From the NCBI RefSeq assembly GCF_022539665.2, contig NC_081337.1, positions 11,401,768 through 11,465,767 on the forward strand: 64,000 nt of DNA, written 5' to 3'. A model generated the notes under the pieces. The model did not search any database, had not been told where the DNA came from, and saw nothing but the letters and a program-made list of their open reading frames with translations. The stretch comes from Daphnia carinata (lineage: Eukaryota; Arthropoda; Branchiopoda; Diplostraca; Daphniidae). The position numbers and the translations under genes were made by a program. The stretch's first letter is position 1. Every line of letters begins with the position of its first letter. This document shows, in pieces, positions 1-9,743 of this stretch.

Positions 1-1101
1 TCGAAGTGGTCTAAGTCAAGTTCTTCTAGCTTCGCATTCCATTCTAATAATTTTGATGTAGCTGTTTGTAGGGACGAAAACTGGTCTCGGAGCTCCTTAA
101 TCAACTGGGCATTGGCTCTGTTGCAACTATTGCCCTCTTTCGTCTGTTTATGTTACAAGTGCTGCCATCTGAGTCCCAACTTTATATGTTACCATGTTCT
201 ATTTCGTTATTGCTGTCTTTCCCCTAGAGGTCAGGTCGAACGTGAGTCGACCTCTGGCCTCTCTTTTAGTTAGTCTGGGACTCGGGATGTGGCCCGATGT
301 CCGATAGGACGTTAAGAAGGAGCCTTGCATGACTGCTGGCTTCCCTTCGCGATTGTGTTGTAAATAGTATATATTGTATGTATTTTGTATGTCCTGTGTT
401 GTAATGTCTGTGTAATTGTGTGCATAAATGAAGCAAACTGTAACAGCTCTTGATTCCCAGAGCGATTCGTTCAGGATAGTGGCTTGTTTGTCCATAATGT
501 GAATCATTTCTTTTCGATTAAATTTAACCTGTTGTACTTGATTGTTTAGTTCTTCTAGATCTTGCTGTGTTGACACACCAAACAGCCATTTGAGGGCTGA
601 ACCTCCCCCGTCAATGAGGCTACGTCGATTCCTAGGGCTGGTGTTCAAGGCTTCTTTGACCGTCGCCCATTGTTCTGTCACGCTTTCTAGCTCCTTCGAG
701 AATCCACGTAACTTGCTGCTAGTTCTTGTGGACGCTATTTTTTGGGGTCGAGAACCTTGCTGCTTCCATTTATCTGCCACTGCCTGCTGCTGAAGTATTT
801 TTTGTTGCAAGTACGCCATTGCAGCCCCTGCCGGTCCGAGGTCGAGGTCAGTTACGATTGTCCAAGCCGATTCACTGAAGGCGACGTCTATGTGTTCTTT
901 AAAAATTGTGTTTTCTCTCAGGATAAGCGCGGTGGTCGGCGGGGGGCAGAACATTGTGAGTAGCAACACCACGAACGGTACCAGACAAGTTAGATACCTT
1001 GTCGGTGGTCTCCTATTACGCACAGGCCTTTCAGATGGCTGAACGCTGATCTGAATAGATAAATGAGCCGCGCCGTCAGAGGTCGTTGTTGGTTCGGCCA
1101 T
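1..1101 (-). pseudogene. env: Gypsy-A envelope (baculovirus F-like), interrupted
   Basis: The reading frame starts at an ATG at 1101-1099. Residues about 38-57 form a hydrophobic signal-anchor-like stretch. Near residue 158 there is a basic furin-type site (RNRR) followed by a Gly-rich segment and LFG, which is the layout of the F-like fusion envelopes of insect errantiviruses. The frame is intact for about 217 residues, then runs into the nested solo LTR and stops at 199. Env coding resumes at about 118-1 on the far side of the insertion. Such proteins mediate membrane fusion in infectious relatives; this copy cannot make a complete product. The family assignment comes from layout and local residues, not from an alignment. 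Confidence 0.7.
119..445. mobile_element. Solo LTR nested in Gypsy-A env
   Basis: A 327-bp insertion begins TGTTGCAAC and ends CTGTAACA, so it has TG...CA ends and short inverted terminal similarity. It is flanked on both sides by GCTC (115-118 and 446-449), a 4-bp target duplication typical of Gypsy elements. The other copy of this env gene (near 52845) reads straight across the same point, which confirms that this is an insertion. No internal element genes are present, so it is a solo LTR left by recombination. Which Gypsy family it belongs to is not known. Confidence 0.75.
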
Positions 1102-1360
1102 TGTGCCTTCGTCGTCTGCTACTGTTTGAGGACTGGCTGCAACAGGTACATCTTGTATTTCACTGTCTGAATTTTCTCTTTCTTTTTCAGCTACCTCCTT
1201 CGAATCGGTTGGGACTATTTCTTGCGGTGGTTGCCAGTGATTGGGAGCTTTAAAAAAAATTTGATGCGAATGACGTGCACTATATTCGTTTTCCCTCGCC
1301 CGGTTGCCGATATTACTTCATAATTCACTGGTGTGGTTTTCTTCAAAACTTTGTAGGGTC
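1102..1360 (-). other. Gypsy-A pol/env junction region
   Basis: The stretch between the integrase C-terminus and the env start contains no ORF of its own. By position it holds the pol tail and the env leader region of Gypsy-A. Nothing else is recognised in it. Confidence 0.4.
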
Positions 1361-1843
1361 CTAATCAACGAGCTTTTCGGATTTTCCCACTTTTCTAAGG
1401 GGCTTATACACCAACACTAGATCTCCTCGTTGAAAGGATAGTTCGCGATGGCGTGAGTCGTACATTTCTTTCTGTTTGCTTTTTACTTCTTGCATTCTGA
1501 TGTTAACTGTTTCTTGGGCAGCCGATAATTCGGATAGTAGGCGATCAGCATAACATATTGTGGTGCCACCTTCCGGCACAAGTGGATTTGGGTGGGCGCC
1601 GAGCTCCAGGTCGATCGGCTATTTCGGTTCCCGTCCATATAGTGGAAAAAATGGGGAGTATCCTGTGAACTCCTGTATTGCTGTATTGTATGCAAAGCAT
1701 ACATATTGCAGTGTCTCGTCCCAATCGCGCTGGTCAGTACTAATGTACATTGAGAGCATTGCCGCTAATGTATGATTCATTCTTTCCACAGCTCCATTTG
1801 TTGCGTCTCTCGAAAGAGTAGCAAAAGCTTTACAGACCGACAA
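1361..1843 (-). pseudogene. Gypsy-A integrase C-terminal half, frameshifted
   Basis: Two overlapping minus-strand frames (1843-1619 and 1579-1361) carry the end of a retroviral-type integrase core (NGAVERMNHTLAAMLS, then the WDETLQYVCFAYNTA stretch) and the basic C-terminal region (FQRGDLVLVYKP). They lie in different frames, so a frameshift separates them near 1600. Upstream coding towards the catalytic Asp residues is degraded between 1843 and the BEL/Pao boundary at 1908. The same integrase segments recur at 53669-53881 in the second Gypsy-A copy. The integrase would insert element cDNA into the host genome; this copy is not functional. Confidence 0.7.
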
Positions 1844-1907
1844 GTCTTAAAGCCCCTGGTTCCCCTGTCTTGACAAATAATAAAACTAACGAAGTTTGAA
1901 AGACTGT

Positions 1908-2323
1908 TGTTGCAAACTCTCGTGCAGGGGTTTGCAACAGAGAGAGATGAAAAGATGATAGATGAGGGTGAATGAAAATGACGATGATGTATGTGAAACA
2001 AAGGAATGCTTTATTGCTGGACAAAACGCTTGATTGAGAGAGAAAAAAAAGGGGGGGCGAACAAACTGAGTCGGAACTTAGACAGGACTTGGACAAAACT
2101 GTAAGACAAGACGAGACAACTGTCTGGAAACTGAAATACGAGGCCAACAAAGACTGTCTGGGTCGGCTACTAATACAATACTGAAATAACCCCTTTAATG
2201 GGGGTAACAAGGGCGACCTCCCCCCCCCAAAGAAACAGACAAAGGAATTAAATTATCACACAATAAATGCGTAGGCCCGTGTCCCCTACAGTCCTGCCCG
2301 CGAGGGCAGCACCGTAGGTGACA
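1908..2323 (-). repeat. BEL/Pao 3' LTR
   Basis: This 416-bp copy matches 9326-9738 almost base for base. Read on the minus strand it begins TGTCACCTACGG and ends TTTGCAACA, giving TG...CA ends. Visible differences from the other LTR include a 4-base indel after GATGATGTA and scattered substitutions. The flank at 1903-1907 is the target duplication ACTGT. Confidence 0.93.
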
Positions 2324-2455
2324 GCGGGACCCACTGTGACAACAAGTGAATGAACCAAGAACAAATTTCAAAACGTTTTACAAACTACCACAATAAAGCG
2401 AGTGAGGTCTTCTTCCAGCAGCTAATTTAATGTTGGACGAAATGGCGGGCCATCC

Positions 2456-3106
2456 TTAATGAGTGGGCAGGTTGTTGTAAGCTTTCTTCGGTGCACACAA
2501 GATCTGATGGTGATCTTGTGTGTTACATAACGTACAACGTCGGGGATGGGTACAGTCAGCAATCTTTGTGTGCCCGGCGACGGCGGTTGGAACAAAGCAA
2601 CCGAAACACCGTCGCTGGGCAAAGAGAAGTTCTAGTTTGTCCTGGTTTGTGAGGAGCATAAACTCCTCACACTCCGTGATCTTCCATCTGCAGGGGGTTG
2701 ATCCCAACACGTGCGACTTTAACAAACACAGGATGTTGGGTGTGTGTAGCGGGACAACGAACGTGGGACGAGCGGATGTGGAGACTAAAGTGGCTACTGG
2801 CGCTTCGGCCGTCGCCTCCCGAGCTTTGCGTATAAGAGACCCGATATATCCGCTCATCAGGGTCTCTCTCTCGGCTCGGAAGTGGACGTGCACATTGACG
2901 AGATCCGTTGAAAATTTTTCCAGTTCTTTGTCGATGTCCAAGATGCCCCACTGGTAAAAGTAAACTTTGTCGACGGCCTTTTTTTTGGCACTCACAAGTT
3001 TGTCAATTGTTTCTTGGAGGTTGGCCGAACACTCCTCCTCCCGCTCCCGACTCACTTTGAGTTTTTCCTTAACGGATGCTGCAGATGGGATTGGATTCTC
3101 AGCCAT
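2456..3106 (-). CDS. Extra BEL/Pao ORF downstream of integrase, zinc-knuckle protein
   Basis: An intact 216-aa frame lies between the integrase stop and the 3' LTR, on the same strand as the element. The N-terminal 80 residues look helical and charged (possible coiled coil). The C-terminal part has two Cys-rich motifs: CFGC followed by a distant His/Cys, and a perfect CX2CX4HX4C zinc knuckle (CTLCNTQDHHQILC). The element's own gag region has a very similar knuckle (CFLCNDRSHHLSTC). Position suggests an env-type third ORF, but there is no signal peptide or membrane segment, so it is not an envelope. It may be a second Gag-like or accessory nucleic-acid-binding protein. Its function is unknown; that it stays open while pol decayed is notable. 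Confidence 0.6.
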   Translation of the reverse strand: MAENPIPSAASVKEKLKVSREREEECSANLQETIDKLVSAKKKAVDKVYFYQWGILDIDKELEKFSTDLVNVHVHFRAERETLMSGYIGSLIRKAREATAEAPVATLVSTSARPTFVVPLHTPNILCLLKSHVLGSTPCRWKITECEEFMLLTNQDKLELLFAQRRCFGCFVPTAVAGHTKIADCTHPRRCTLCNTQDHHQILCAPKKAYNNLPTH

Positions 3107-3460
3107 GTTTCACGTTGCACGTAGGAGTTCGCAGGATCACGTTTCACTTAGACGAAGTTAGGTCGACTGAATGCTGTCTGCTAACCGAAAAGGCTAAACA
3201 GCTTCCAGTTTTTTTTGTACTAAACAGCAAGCGACCTGACTTTTGCCCTTTGCCCCATATTTAAACTTGAATATAGGTGGCGCTGAGCTTAGTGACTTCT
3301 CCACCAGAGTTTGAGTTGCGATTGTCCTACGTTGTTTACATTTAAGTGCTAACATTGTTATTTGTTCGTTACGTTTACAATTTTAGTTTTACAAGAGGAG
3401 CTACTAATTGTAGCTTCAGTACAGACTGTATTTACATTTTACGATACTGAAACTGAACGT
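3107..3460. other. BEL/Pao spacer between integrase and extra ORF
   Basis: About 350 bases within the element separate the integrase stop from the start of the extra ORF. No reading frame of interest is seen. It could hold the promoter or splice acceptor needed to express the downstream ORF, but no clear signal is visible. Confidence 0.4.
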
Positions 3461-4822
3461 TTACGCTGTGGAAGATTCCTTTTTTTCTTCTTTTGTGTAA
3501 ACTTGTTGTTCTTTTCCCGCAACGATGATACATAATTTGGCCACCGGCCGAATACATGGTTTTGGATGGTTGCTGAGCTTTACCTTTACTACCCGAACAA
3601 CCTTGTCCGCAGGGCTTGGAATAACTTCGAGCACTTTACCCATCGGCAAGGTATTCGGTTCGATTACCAGCACTAAATCTCCCACGGTGACGTTAGGTCT
3701 GTTTTTTTGCCATTTTCTCCTTTCTGTTTGGTGTGGAACGTATTCACGTAGCCATCTATTCCAAAAATGTTGGAGGATGGCTTGACTTTGCAGAAACTGC
3801 TTGTTGGTTACGTTCATGTCTTCCACGTCGGCCAATTGTAGGGGCAAGTATGGCCGAGCTCCACCGTATAGAAAGTGGTTTGGCGTTAACGGATCCGGGT
3901 CTTCTGGGTCCACACTAAGATGTGTTAACGGCCGAGCATTTAATAAAGCTGCTACCTCAGCGATCACGGTTCGTAGCACTTGGTCCGTGACTAGGCAATT
4001 ACCGATGCTGGTCTTCATTGCCTGTTTGCAGGATTGTACAATCCTTTCCCAAACACCACCGAAGTGGGGCCCATGGGGTGCAGAGAAGTGCCACTCAATC
4101 TGTTGACAAGCCATTACTGTTGGGAGCTCATCGTGTTTACTGGTGAGTTCTTCCAAGGCTTGTCGTAACTCCTGCTCGGCGGCGACAAAATTCGTTCCAT
4201 TGTCGCTGTAAACGACCTTAGGTTTTCTGCGTAGACTCACAAAACGGGAGAAACAGAGTAAGAATTTCTCCATACTAAGTCCGTTGGCTACCTCTAGGTG
4301 AACTGCTCGCGTCGTCAGGCACGTGAATAGGCTAACCCAACGTTTTTCGTGTCTTCTTCCCCTTCCACCAACTCGTACGGTCAAGGGCCCGAAGTAGTCG
4401 ATCCCTGTGTACGTGCACGCAGTCAGATGAGGTGTCAAACGATGGACTGGTAGTGAAGCCATCAACGGAGGACTAGGTTTTGCCGACGTGCGTTTGCAAG
4501 GCCAGCAGTTGTTGATGAAAGATTTTACCACTTTGCGTCCGAAAAGGATCCAAAAGCGTGCACGTAAGTCTGTCAACAATCTTTCAGTCTTAACGTTCAT
4601 GTGTCTAACGTGGTGGTCCCAAATTATCCTTTTCGTTAAAAGTTGAGATGCTGGTAGAAGTATGGGGTGCATAGCTGCATAGTCGATCGGCGCTTGAAGG
4701 ATACGTCCGCCAATTCGCATCAGTCCGACTTCATCCAAGAAGGGCCGGAAGGTGCGAAGTTTTGATCTGAGTTGTAGTTCCAGATTCTTGCGAAGGGCGT
4801 AGAGTTCTTCAGCAAAAACCAA
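3461..4822 (-). CDS. BEL/Pao integrase domain
   Basis: This 453-aa frame is intact. It contains the N-terminal zinc-binding region (HHVRHMN, then CWPCKR), the catalytic Asp in TGIDYFGP, the second Asp in YSDNGTNF, and the Glu in FGGVWERIV with BEL-type spacing. The C-terminal region (VTVGDLVLVIEPN) is the usual BEL integrase tail. The enzyme would process and join the element cDNA ends to the target DNA. In the intact element it would be part of one gag-pol polyprotein, so the ATG at 4822 is simply the first Met after a break and not a true start. Confidence 0.88.
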   Translation of the reverse strand: MVFAEELYALRKNLELQLRSKLRTFRPFLDEVGLMRIGGRILQAPIDYAAMHPILLPASQLLTKRIIWDHHVRHMNVKTERLLTDLRARFWILFGRKVVKSFINNCWPCKRTSAKPSPPLMASLPVHRLTPHLTACTYTGIDYFGPLTVRVGGRGRRHEKRWVSLFTCLTTRAVHLEVANGLSMEKFLLCFSRFVSLRRKPKVVYSDNGTNFVAAEQELRQALEELTSKHDELPTVMACQQIEWHFSAPHGPHFGGVWERIVQSCKQAMKTSIGNCLVTDQVLRTVIAEVAALLNARPLTHLSVDPEDPDPLTPNHFLYGGARPYLPLQLADVEDMNVTNKQFLQSQAILQHFWNRWLREYVPHQTERRKWQKNRPNVTVGDLVLVIEPNTLPMGKVLEVIPSPADKVVRVVKVKLSNHPKPCIRPVAKLCIIVAGKEQQVYTKEEKKESSTA

Positions 4823-4825
4823 TTC

Positions 4826-6660
4826 CTATGAACGTACGATGCATTTTGTCAGTGACGTTACCATTTCTTCTACCGTTAGCTCTCCGACCATGGGTTTTTC
4901 ATCACGTAGTTTTGCTCTAGTGTTGTTGGCAAATCTTTTACTCCAGGCCAACACTTGTTGAAGTCTCAACAGACTGGAAAAACGTACGACGCATCGGTCG
5001 ATGACATGGTTCTCATCTTCCGTCTTGACTGCTAAGACGCGGATCACGTTTACATCCCGTTCTTCTGGCTCCGTTATTTCTTCCCAGGTGTATTCTGCTG
5101 GGTCCAAGTTCAGGAACGAAGGTCCTCGGTGGAAATAGATCAATTCGTCGCATCCTTTGGGTCGATACCCCTACTGCAGAGGTCTGCAGGGTTTGAATCT
5201 CCGGCAACATGATGCCATTGTCGACGAGCTGTGTTTCGGAGTATCTTTCCGATGCGGTTGTTGACGAAGACTTCAAATCGGCATGTCTTTGAATGGATCC
5301 ACCACAGCACCGTTTATGAGTCTGTGTGGAACGTTACTTGCCGCAAATCGATTTCCAGCTCACGGCAAATCGTGAGGGTGATGTTGAGACCTTCTACTAC
5401 CACTTGTAGCTCTAAACGTGGAATCGTGAGACCTTGCACCGGCGTGACGTGCGTTTTCGACATGACGAATGACACGTTGACGGACTGGTCTTCGAATACA
5501 GTGCGGAAGTAGGCTACTGCTCCGTGCCCTTTGGAGCTTGCATCCGTGAAGACGTGGAGGTGCTGTTGAGTCTAACGTCCTCGTTTGAAACGAAAGCATC
5601 TCGGCAGTGACAGCGACTCCAAATTTTTCACATGGTCGTACCAGCAATGGAAACGTTGACTCAATATTTCCGGTACGACGTCGTCCCAACCGATCCGTTC
5701 TTCGTTGGTCCAGATGTCTTGGAGTAAAGACTTCATTGTGAAGATAACTGGTGCAACCAGTCCCAACGGATCATAGACGCTAGAGATGATGCTTAGGAAG
5801 GCTCGCTTCGTGAGGGTCACGTTGTTCGGCGGCTTCCGAATCTTGAACGTCAGCATATCTCGCTTGCTGTCCCACATTACTCCAAGGGTTCTTTCGACGG
5901 GGAGTTTATCCAAGTCCAGATCCAGTGCTGGTGACGCGAGGACGAATTCTCGTAACACTGCGATCACCGTCCTCGACGACGACGTCCATTTGGTCAAGTT
6001 GAATCCACCTAGCTGAAGAAGTGACTTCATTTGGCGGGACCGTTGGATGACCTCGTCTTCGGAGTCGAAAGAGTCGAGATAATTGTCGACGTAGAAATTC
6101 CGTCGAACGCTATCAGCTACGTCTGGAAACTGGCTGCGGTGGTCATCGGCTGTCCTGTTGAGGGCGAAGATGCAGCTCGTTGGGGAGGATATGGCTCCAA
6201 ATACGTGAACCGTCATCTGTTACGTTAACGGAGCTGAAATACTGCCAGGCGTCCGGTAGAGAAATCGGAATGCTGCCTGGTCTTCTTCCGGGACTTTCAT
6301 TTGGTGGAACGTTTTCTCAATGTCCGCTCCGACTGGTACGAGGTTGCGGCGGAAGCGGATGAGCACAGCAAGTAGGCTAACGAGTTAGTTAGGTCCCCGA
6401 AGCAAGTTTTGGTTTATCGATGTGCCACCGAACTCGGCAGCTCCATCGAATACAACACGAACTTTGGTCGACGAGCTGGATGGGCTCACGACCCCGTGGT
6501 GTGGTAGATACCACGTCTTATTTGTCTCCGTCTGGGCTTCTTGGGTCGTTAGGAGTCGGGCTTTTTTTAAACCGATGTACTCCTTGACCACTGCATCGTA
6601 CTTCTGAGCAAACTCCTCGTCTCGATGGAAACGTCGTTCGAGAGCGTAGAGCCTCTTCAA
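4826..6660 (-). pseudogene. BEL/Pao reverse transcriptase and RNase H, broken
   Basis: Reverse transcriptase and RNase H coding is spread over several minus-strand frames: 6660-6385 (fingers region, with VRVVFDGAAEFGG), 6216-5572 (palm and connection) and then 5276-4826. In-frame stops occur near 6383 and 6217, and frameshifts occur between 5572 and 5143. At 6082-6091 the catalytic motif reads YVDN, where BEL/Pao enzymes normally have YVDD, so a metal-binding Asp is changed. Downstream residues such as KWTSSSRTVIAVLREF and FLSIISSVYDPLGL are typical of this superfamily. This copy cannot make an active polymerase. Confidence 0.85.
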
Positions 6661-6821
6661 TGCAGCTGCCCGATTGTGTGTGGAGAGTTACGTCGTCGAC
6701 TTTCCACATTAAGCCGACTTGATACTGGTTACCGATACGTTTTACGGACGATTCGAGGATGCGTTTTCCACGTAGGTCATCCTCAGATAGAACGGGTGGT
6801 TCTATTTCTACTTCGTTGGCC

Positions 6822-7832
6822 TCAAGTTGCCAAAACTTCTTCACCAGCTCGTTTAGTTCTTCTGGGCGTTCCTCGGTGGCCAGATGAGCGATGAACGGGC
6901 GCCCGTCTTGTGGCGGGCCCGTTTGTCCACCCAAACACCAACCAAACGGCGTCTTGAAGGTGTGGACCAGTCGAATTCGGCGTCACCTTCAAATTGTCGA
7001 CGGCGTAAGCGTGCTTGACCTCAAGCTGGCTTTTACCAACACGAGATGTTAAGGCGAAGTTTACTACGGAAGCCGTAACATTCGACGTGGCTCCGTCATA
7101 CGAGACAACGTTGATGCGTTTAGATGGCCCAACGAGTCCCAACTTCTTTGCTAAGTCGCTCCTAATCAGCGTGGTGTCGCTTCCGGTATCCAGGAATCCG
7201 AAAGTGTCGACCCACGTTTTGCCATCTCCAACACGAACCGGTACGATCTTGAAACGTACACGTCGTTTTACTGCTTCCAAATGGGTCAGGGTCCCAAGCA
7301 ATGCTGTCGAAGGTGGCGCTGATGGAGCGGATGGATCCGCTAGCCTCCTCAATGGGGTGAATTCAGATCCATGAAGCAGGGTGTGGTGACGGGTTCCAGT
7401 ACAATCAGCGATAGTAGAGCTGACGTCCCTGGGACATTCCTTGCGTTCGTGTTTTCCCGTAAGACATAACAGACCTCTTCCGGACTTGAATACTTTCTCA
7501 GCCCTTTTTGTGGGCGTGAGAGACATGAAAACGGTGCAGGTTGAGAGGTGATGGCTCCTGTCGTTACATAAAAAGCATTTCCACCGTTCCGTCTTCTCGG
7601 CTTGCATCTTCCCCGATGTTGATCGGCTCCTTGGAGGCATGGTTGCCGAAGATGTTGACGCCGCTACTTTCGAACCTTCCATCGTCGATACGTGTCCAAT
7701 GGTTGACATGTGTGGGATGCTGGGTCTCTTGACGTGCTTCCTCTCGTCGAACTTTACACCATTGGACGACGACGTGAGTAAAGACTCGAATACATTTTTT
7801 CCATGTTTCTTGCTCATGGATTTAAAATCCAA
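6822..7832 (-). CDS. BEL/Pao zinc knuckles and aspartic protease
   Basis: This 336-aa frame continues the Gag-Pol polyprotein. Around residues 85-100 it has a perfect CX2CX4HX4C knuckle (CFLCNDRSHHLSTC), then a second Cys-rich segment (CLTGKHERKECP). The protease motif is FLDTGSDTTLI at about residue 215, with the catalytic Asp intact. After the protease the frame loses its similarity near residue 295, where another frame (6934-6518) takes over, so a frameshift lies near 6930. The protein would package RNA and mature the polyprotein. The ATG at 7832 is internal to the original polyprotein. Confidence 0.8.
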   Translation of the reverse strand: MDFKSMSKKHGKNVFESLLTSSSNGVKFDERKHVKRPSIPHMSTIGHVSTMEGSKVAASTSSATMPPRSRSTSGKMQAEKTERWKCFLCNDRSHHLSTCTVFMSLTPTKRAEKVFKSGRGLLCLTGKHERKECPRDVSSTIADCTGTRHHTLLHGSEFTPLRRLADPSAPSAPPSTALLGTLTHLEAVKRRVRFKIVPVRVGDGKTWVDTFGFLDTGSDTTLIRSDLAKKLGLVGPSKRINVVSYDGATSNVTASVVNFALTSRVGKSQLEVKHAYAVDNLKVTPNSTGPHLQDAVWLVFGWTNGPATRRAPVHRSSGHRGTPRRTKRAGEEVLAT

Positions 7833-7995
7833 ACAGTTACCCAGTCGTCTAAGTCTAGAGCATTCAGTTCTACTCCTGTCTTTTTACGTTTCTCGTTCCA
7901 CTTATCTTTGAGGTAGGGCGTTAATTTTGCTTCCAGGGCCATCAAGGTGGTACGGCTGTGTAGCTCATGGGCATACTTCGACTTGGAGAGCGTGG

Positions 7996-9079
7996 CTACT
8001 GACCATGAAGACGGTTTGCGAAAGTCTTGAGGCTGGCAGCATCTAGGCCCTTCAATGGCGGGACCTGTAGAAGGTCGTCGAGGTATGTCTGGTCCATGAT
8101 TTCAGTGCGACCGTAGACCGCGTCCAAACGTTCCCACACCACAGCGTACATTGTTCCATCGGTCAGACATTCACCGATTTCATTTCGTACCTCTTCGGTC
8201 AGCAGCTCCTCCAACATGAAGAGAAGTATCGGAGAATCTTCATACTCTTCATACAAGGCCTGGAATTTGGAACTTCTGATCTAAACCGTCCAACTTCCGA
8301 TGTGCTTCTCTTACTAGTGTGTTTTTGGTCGTGATATCGTTGGACATGGCTCTTGAGCTGTCAATGAGTTTACTTAGTTGCTCACACATGCTCTTTAACG
8401 CTTTATTGAGGGTTTCTGTGACGGAAGTTGTGTTTGCTTCCATCTGAGCCCTTGCCTTTTCCAACTTTAATTCCAACTTCAGCATCTGAGCTTCAGCCTC
8501 CAATTCCCCCTGAGTTGATTGTTGGAGGAGGCTGGTTGGTTTAACGTTGGTAGGCGTCTTTTCAGATAACGTGTGATAACATTGAAAATTAATTTGTAGA
8601 TAACATGTGATGTCCGAAGCTGATGTCCCTATCGAGCTGACGGACTGATTCGAGGAGGTGGCATAGCGACTTGCTAACTTGATAATTTCAACGTGGTCTG
8701 TTTCGAAGTCTGCTTCCCACTTGTCACATGCTTGACGTTGCTGTTCAGTCAGGCCGGATATACTTTCTGTATACTGATTATGTATTTCTTTGACTTCGTC
8801 GTATATACGAACCAATTCGTCACGCCATGCTGCTACTTGCAATTTTTTCAATCTGATGGCTCCCATCTTGTCGTCTTCCACTGCCTTTCTGAGTTGCGTC
8901 GTTAACTTCGTATGGACCGCCTTTCTCTTCCCACGTTTCTTCTTGAGATCGTTTTCGGGAAGTAATGGCCGTTCACTCTTCTGCCGTTCAGGTTTCGATT
9001 CGTCTACCTTCGGGTTGGGGCCCTGCTCCCAAATGTGGCCAATTTCCATATTTCCGGCTTTGGGTACGGCTTCACTCAT
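7996..9079 (-). pseudogene. gag: BEL/Pao gag, frameshifted
   Basis: Gag starts at an ATG at 9079-9077, 246 bases inside the 5' LTR. The first 276 residues are charged and probably coiled-coil (long Lys/Glu/Gln helices). A frameshift near 8250 moves the reading to 8256-7996, which carries an acidic, helical capsid-like segment (LEELLTEEVRNEIGECL, then ERLDAVYG) like the Gag region usual in BEL elements. A further gap up to 7832 precedes the zinc-knuckle frame. Gag forms the particle that packages element RNA. At least two breaks separate the three pieces. Confidence 0.75.
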
Positions 9080-9307
9080 GACGTAGAAACGTTATTTTAG
9101 GCTGATAGAGTCACACGTTAACGGATGCCGATGATTCACATAGATACACCGATCTTCTAGTCAGATGGCAAACGCGTGGTGGACAGGTGGGTGCCTTCAG
9201 GCTGGCGTAGACGTCTGCCAAAGGTTTACAGGGAGAATACCCGACAATTCACAAATCAAGCGAGGGTTTTACAAACGAGGACGGGAAATGCACGTGTTTG
9301 TCAAATT

Positions 9308-9323
9308 CCGGGTTTCGGCACCA
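9308..9323 (-). other. BEL/Pao primer binding site, tRNA-Phe type
   Basis: The 16 bases CCGGGTTTCGGCACCA on the plus strand equal the 3' end of arthropod tRNA-Phe including CCA; on the element strand this is its complement beginning TGGTGCCGAAACC. It lies two bases inside the 5' LTR, exactly where the minus-strand primer site belongs. The match is from knowledge of the tRNA-Phe acceptor and T-stem sequence. Confidence 0.85.
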
Positions 9324-9325
9324 TT

Positions 9326-9738
9326 TGTTGCAAACTCTCGTGCAGGGGTTTGCAACAGAGAGAGATGAAAAGATGATAGATGAGGGTGAATGAAAATGAC
9401 GATGATGTAAAACAAAGGAATGCTTTATTGCTGGACAAAACACTTGATTGAGAGAGAAAAAAAGGGGGGGGCCAACAAACTTAGTCGGAACTTAGACAGG
9501 ACTTGGACAAAACTGTAAGACAAGACGAGACAACTGTCTGGAAACTGAAATACGAGGCCACCAAGACTGTCTGGGTCGGCTACTAATACAATACTGAAAT
9601 AACCACTTTACTGGGGGTAACAAAGGCGACCTCCCCCCCCCCCAAAGAAACAGACAAAGGAATTAAATTATCACACAATAAATGCGTAGGCCCGTGCCCC
9701 CTACAGCCCTGCCCGCGAGGGCAGCACCGTAGGTGACA
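9326..9738 (-). repeat. BEL/Pao 5' LTR
   Basis: This 413-bp copy is nearly identical to 1908-2323. It has TG...CA ends when read on the minus strand and is followed on the plus side by the ACTGT duplication at 9739-9743. It would carry the element promoter and polyadenylation signal. Confidence 0.93.
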
Positions 9739-9743
9739 ACTGT

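Larger units (their letters stand above)
1..1843 (-). mobile_element. Gypsy-A, env-bearing LTR retroelement remnant
   Basis: This is the 3' part of a Gypsy/errantivirus-like element read on the minus strand: integrase core and C-terminus (1361-1843) followed by an envelope gene (1101 down to the window edge). It is broken by frameshifts and by a solo LTR at 119-445. No LTR of its own is inside the window, so the 3' end lies to the left. A second, more deleted copy of the same family lies at 52660-54330, and its env reads through the point where this copy carries the solo LTR. The BEL/Pao element at 1908-9738 inserted next to it on the right. Confidence 0.8.
1908..9738 (-). mobile_element. Full-length BEL/Pao LTR retrotransposon
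   Basis: The element has two LTRs (1908-2323 and 9326-9738), a perfect 5-bp target duplication ACTGT (1903-1907 and 9739-9743), and internal genes on the minus strand in the order gag, zinc knuckles, protease, reverse transcriptase, RNase H, integrase, plus one more ORF. The order, the integrase type and the aspartic-protease context fit BEL/Pao. The LTRs differ at roughly ten places by eye (substitutions and small indels), so insertion is not very recent. Several frameshifts and a changed catalytic residue in the reverse transcriptase make autonomous activity unlikely. It inserted beside the integrase end of Gypsy-A. Confidence 0.93.

Noticed and set aside
2520-2957. Plus-strand ORF of 145 aa
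   Set aside because: It is a shadow of the minus-strand zinc-knuckle ORF of BEL/Pao.
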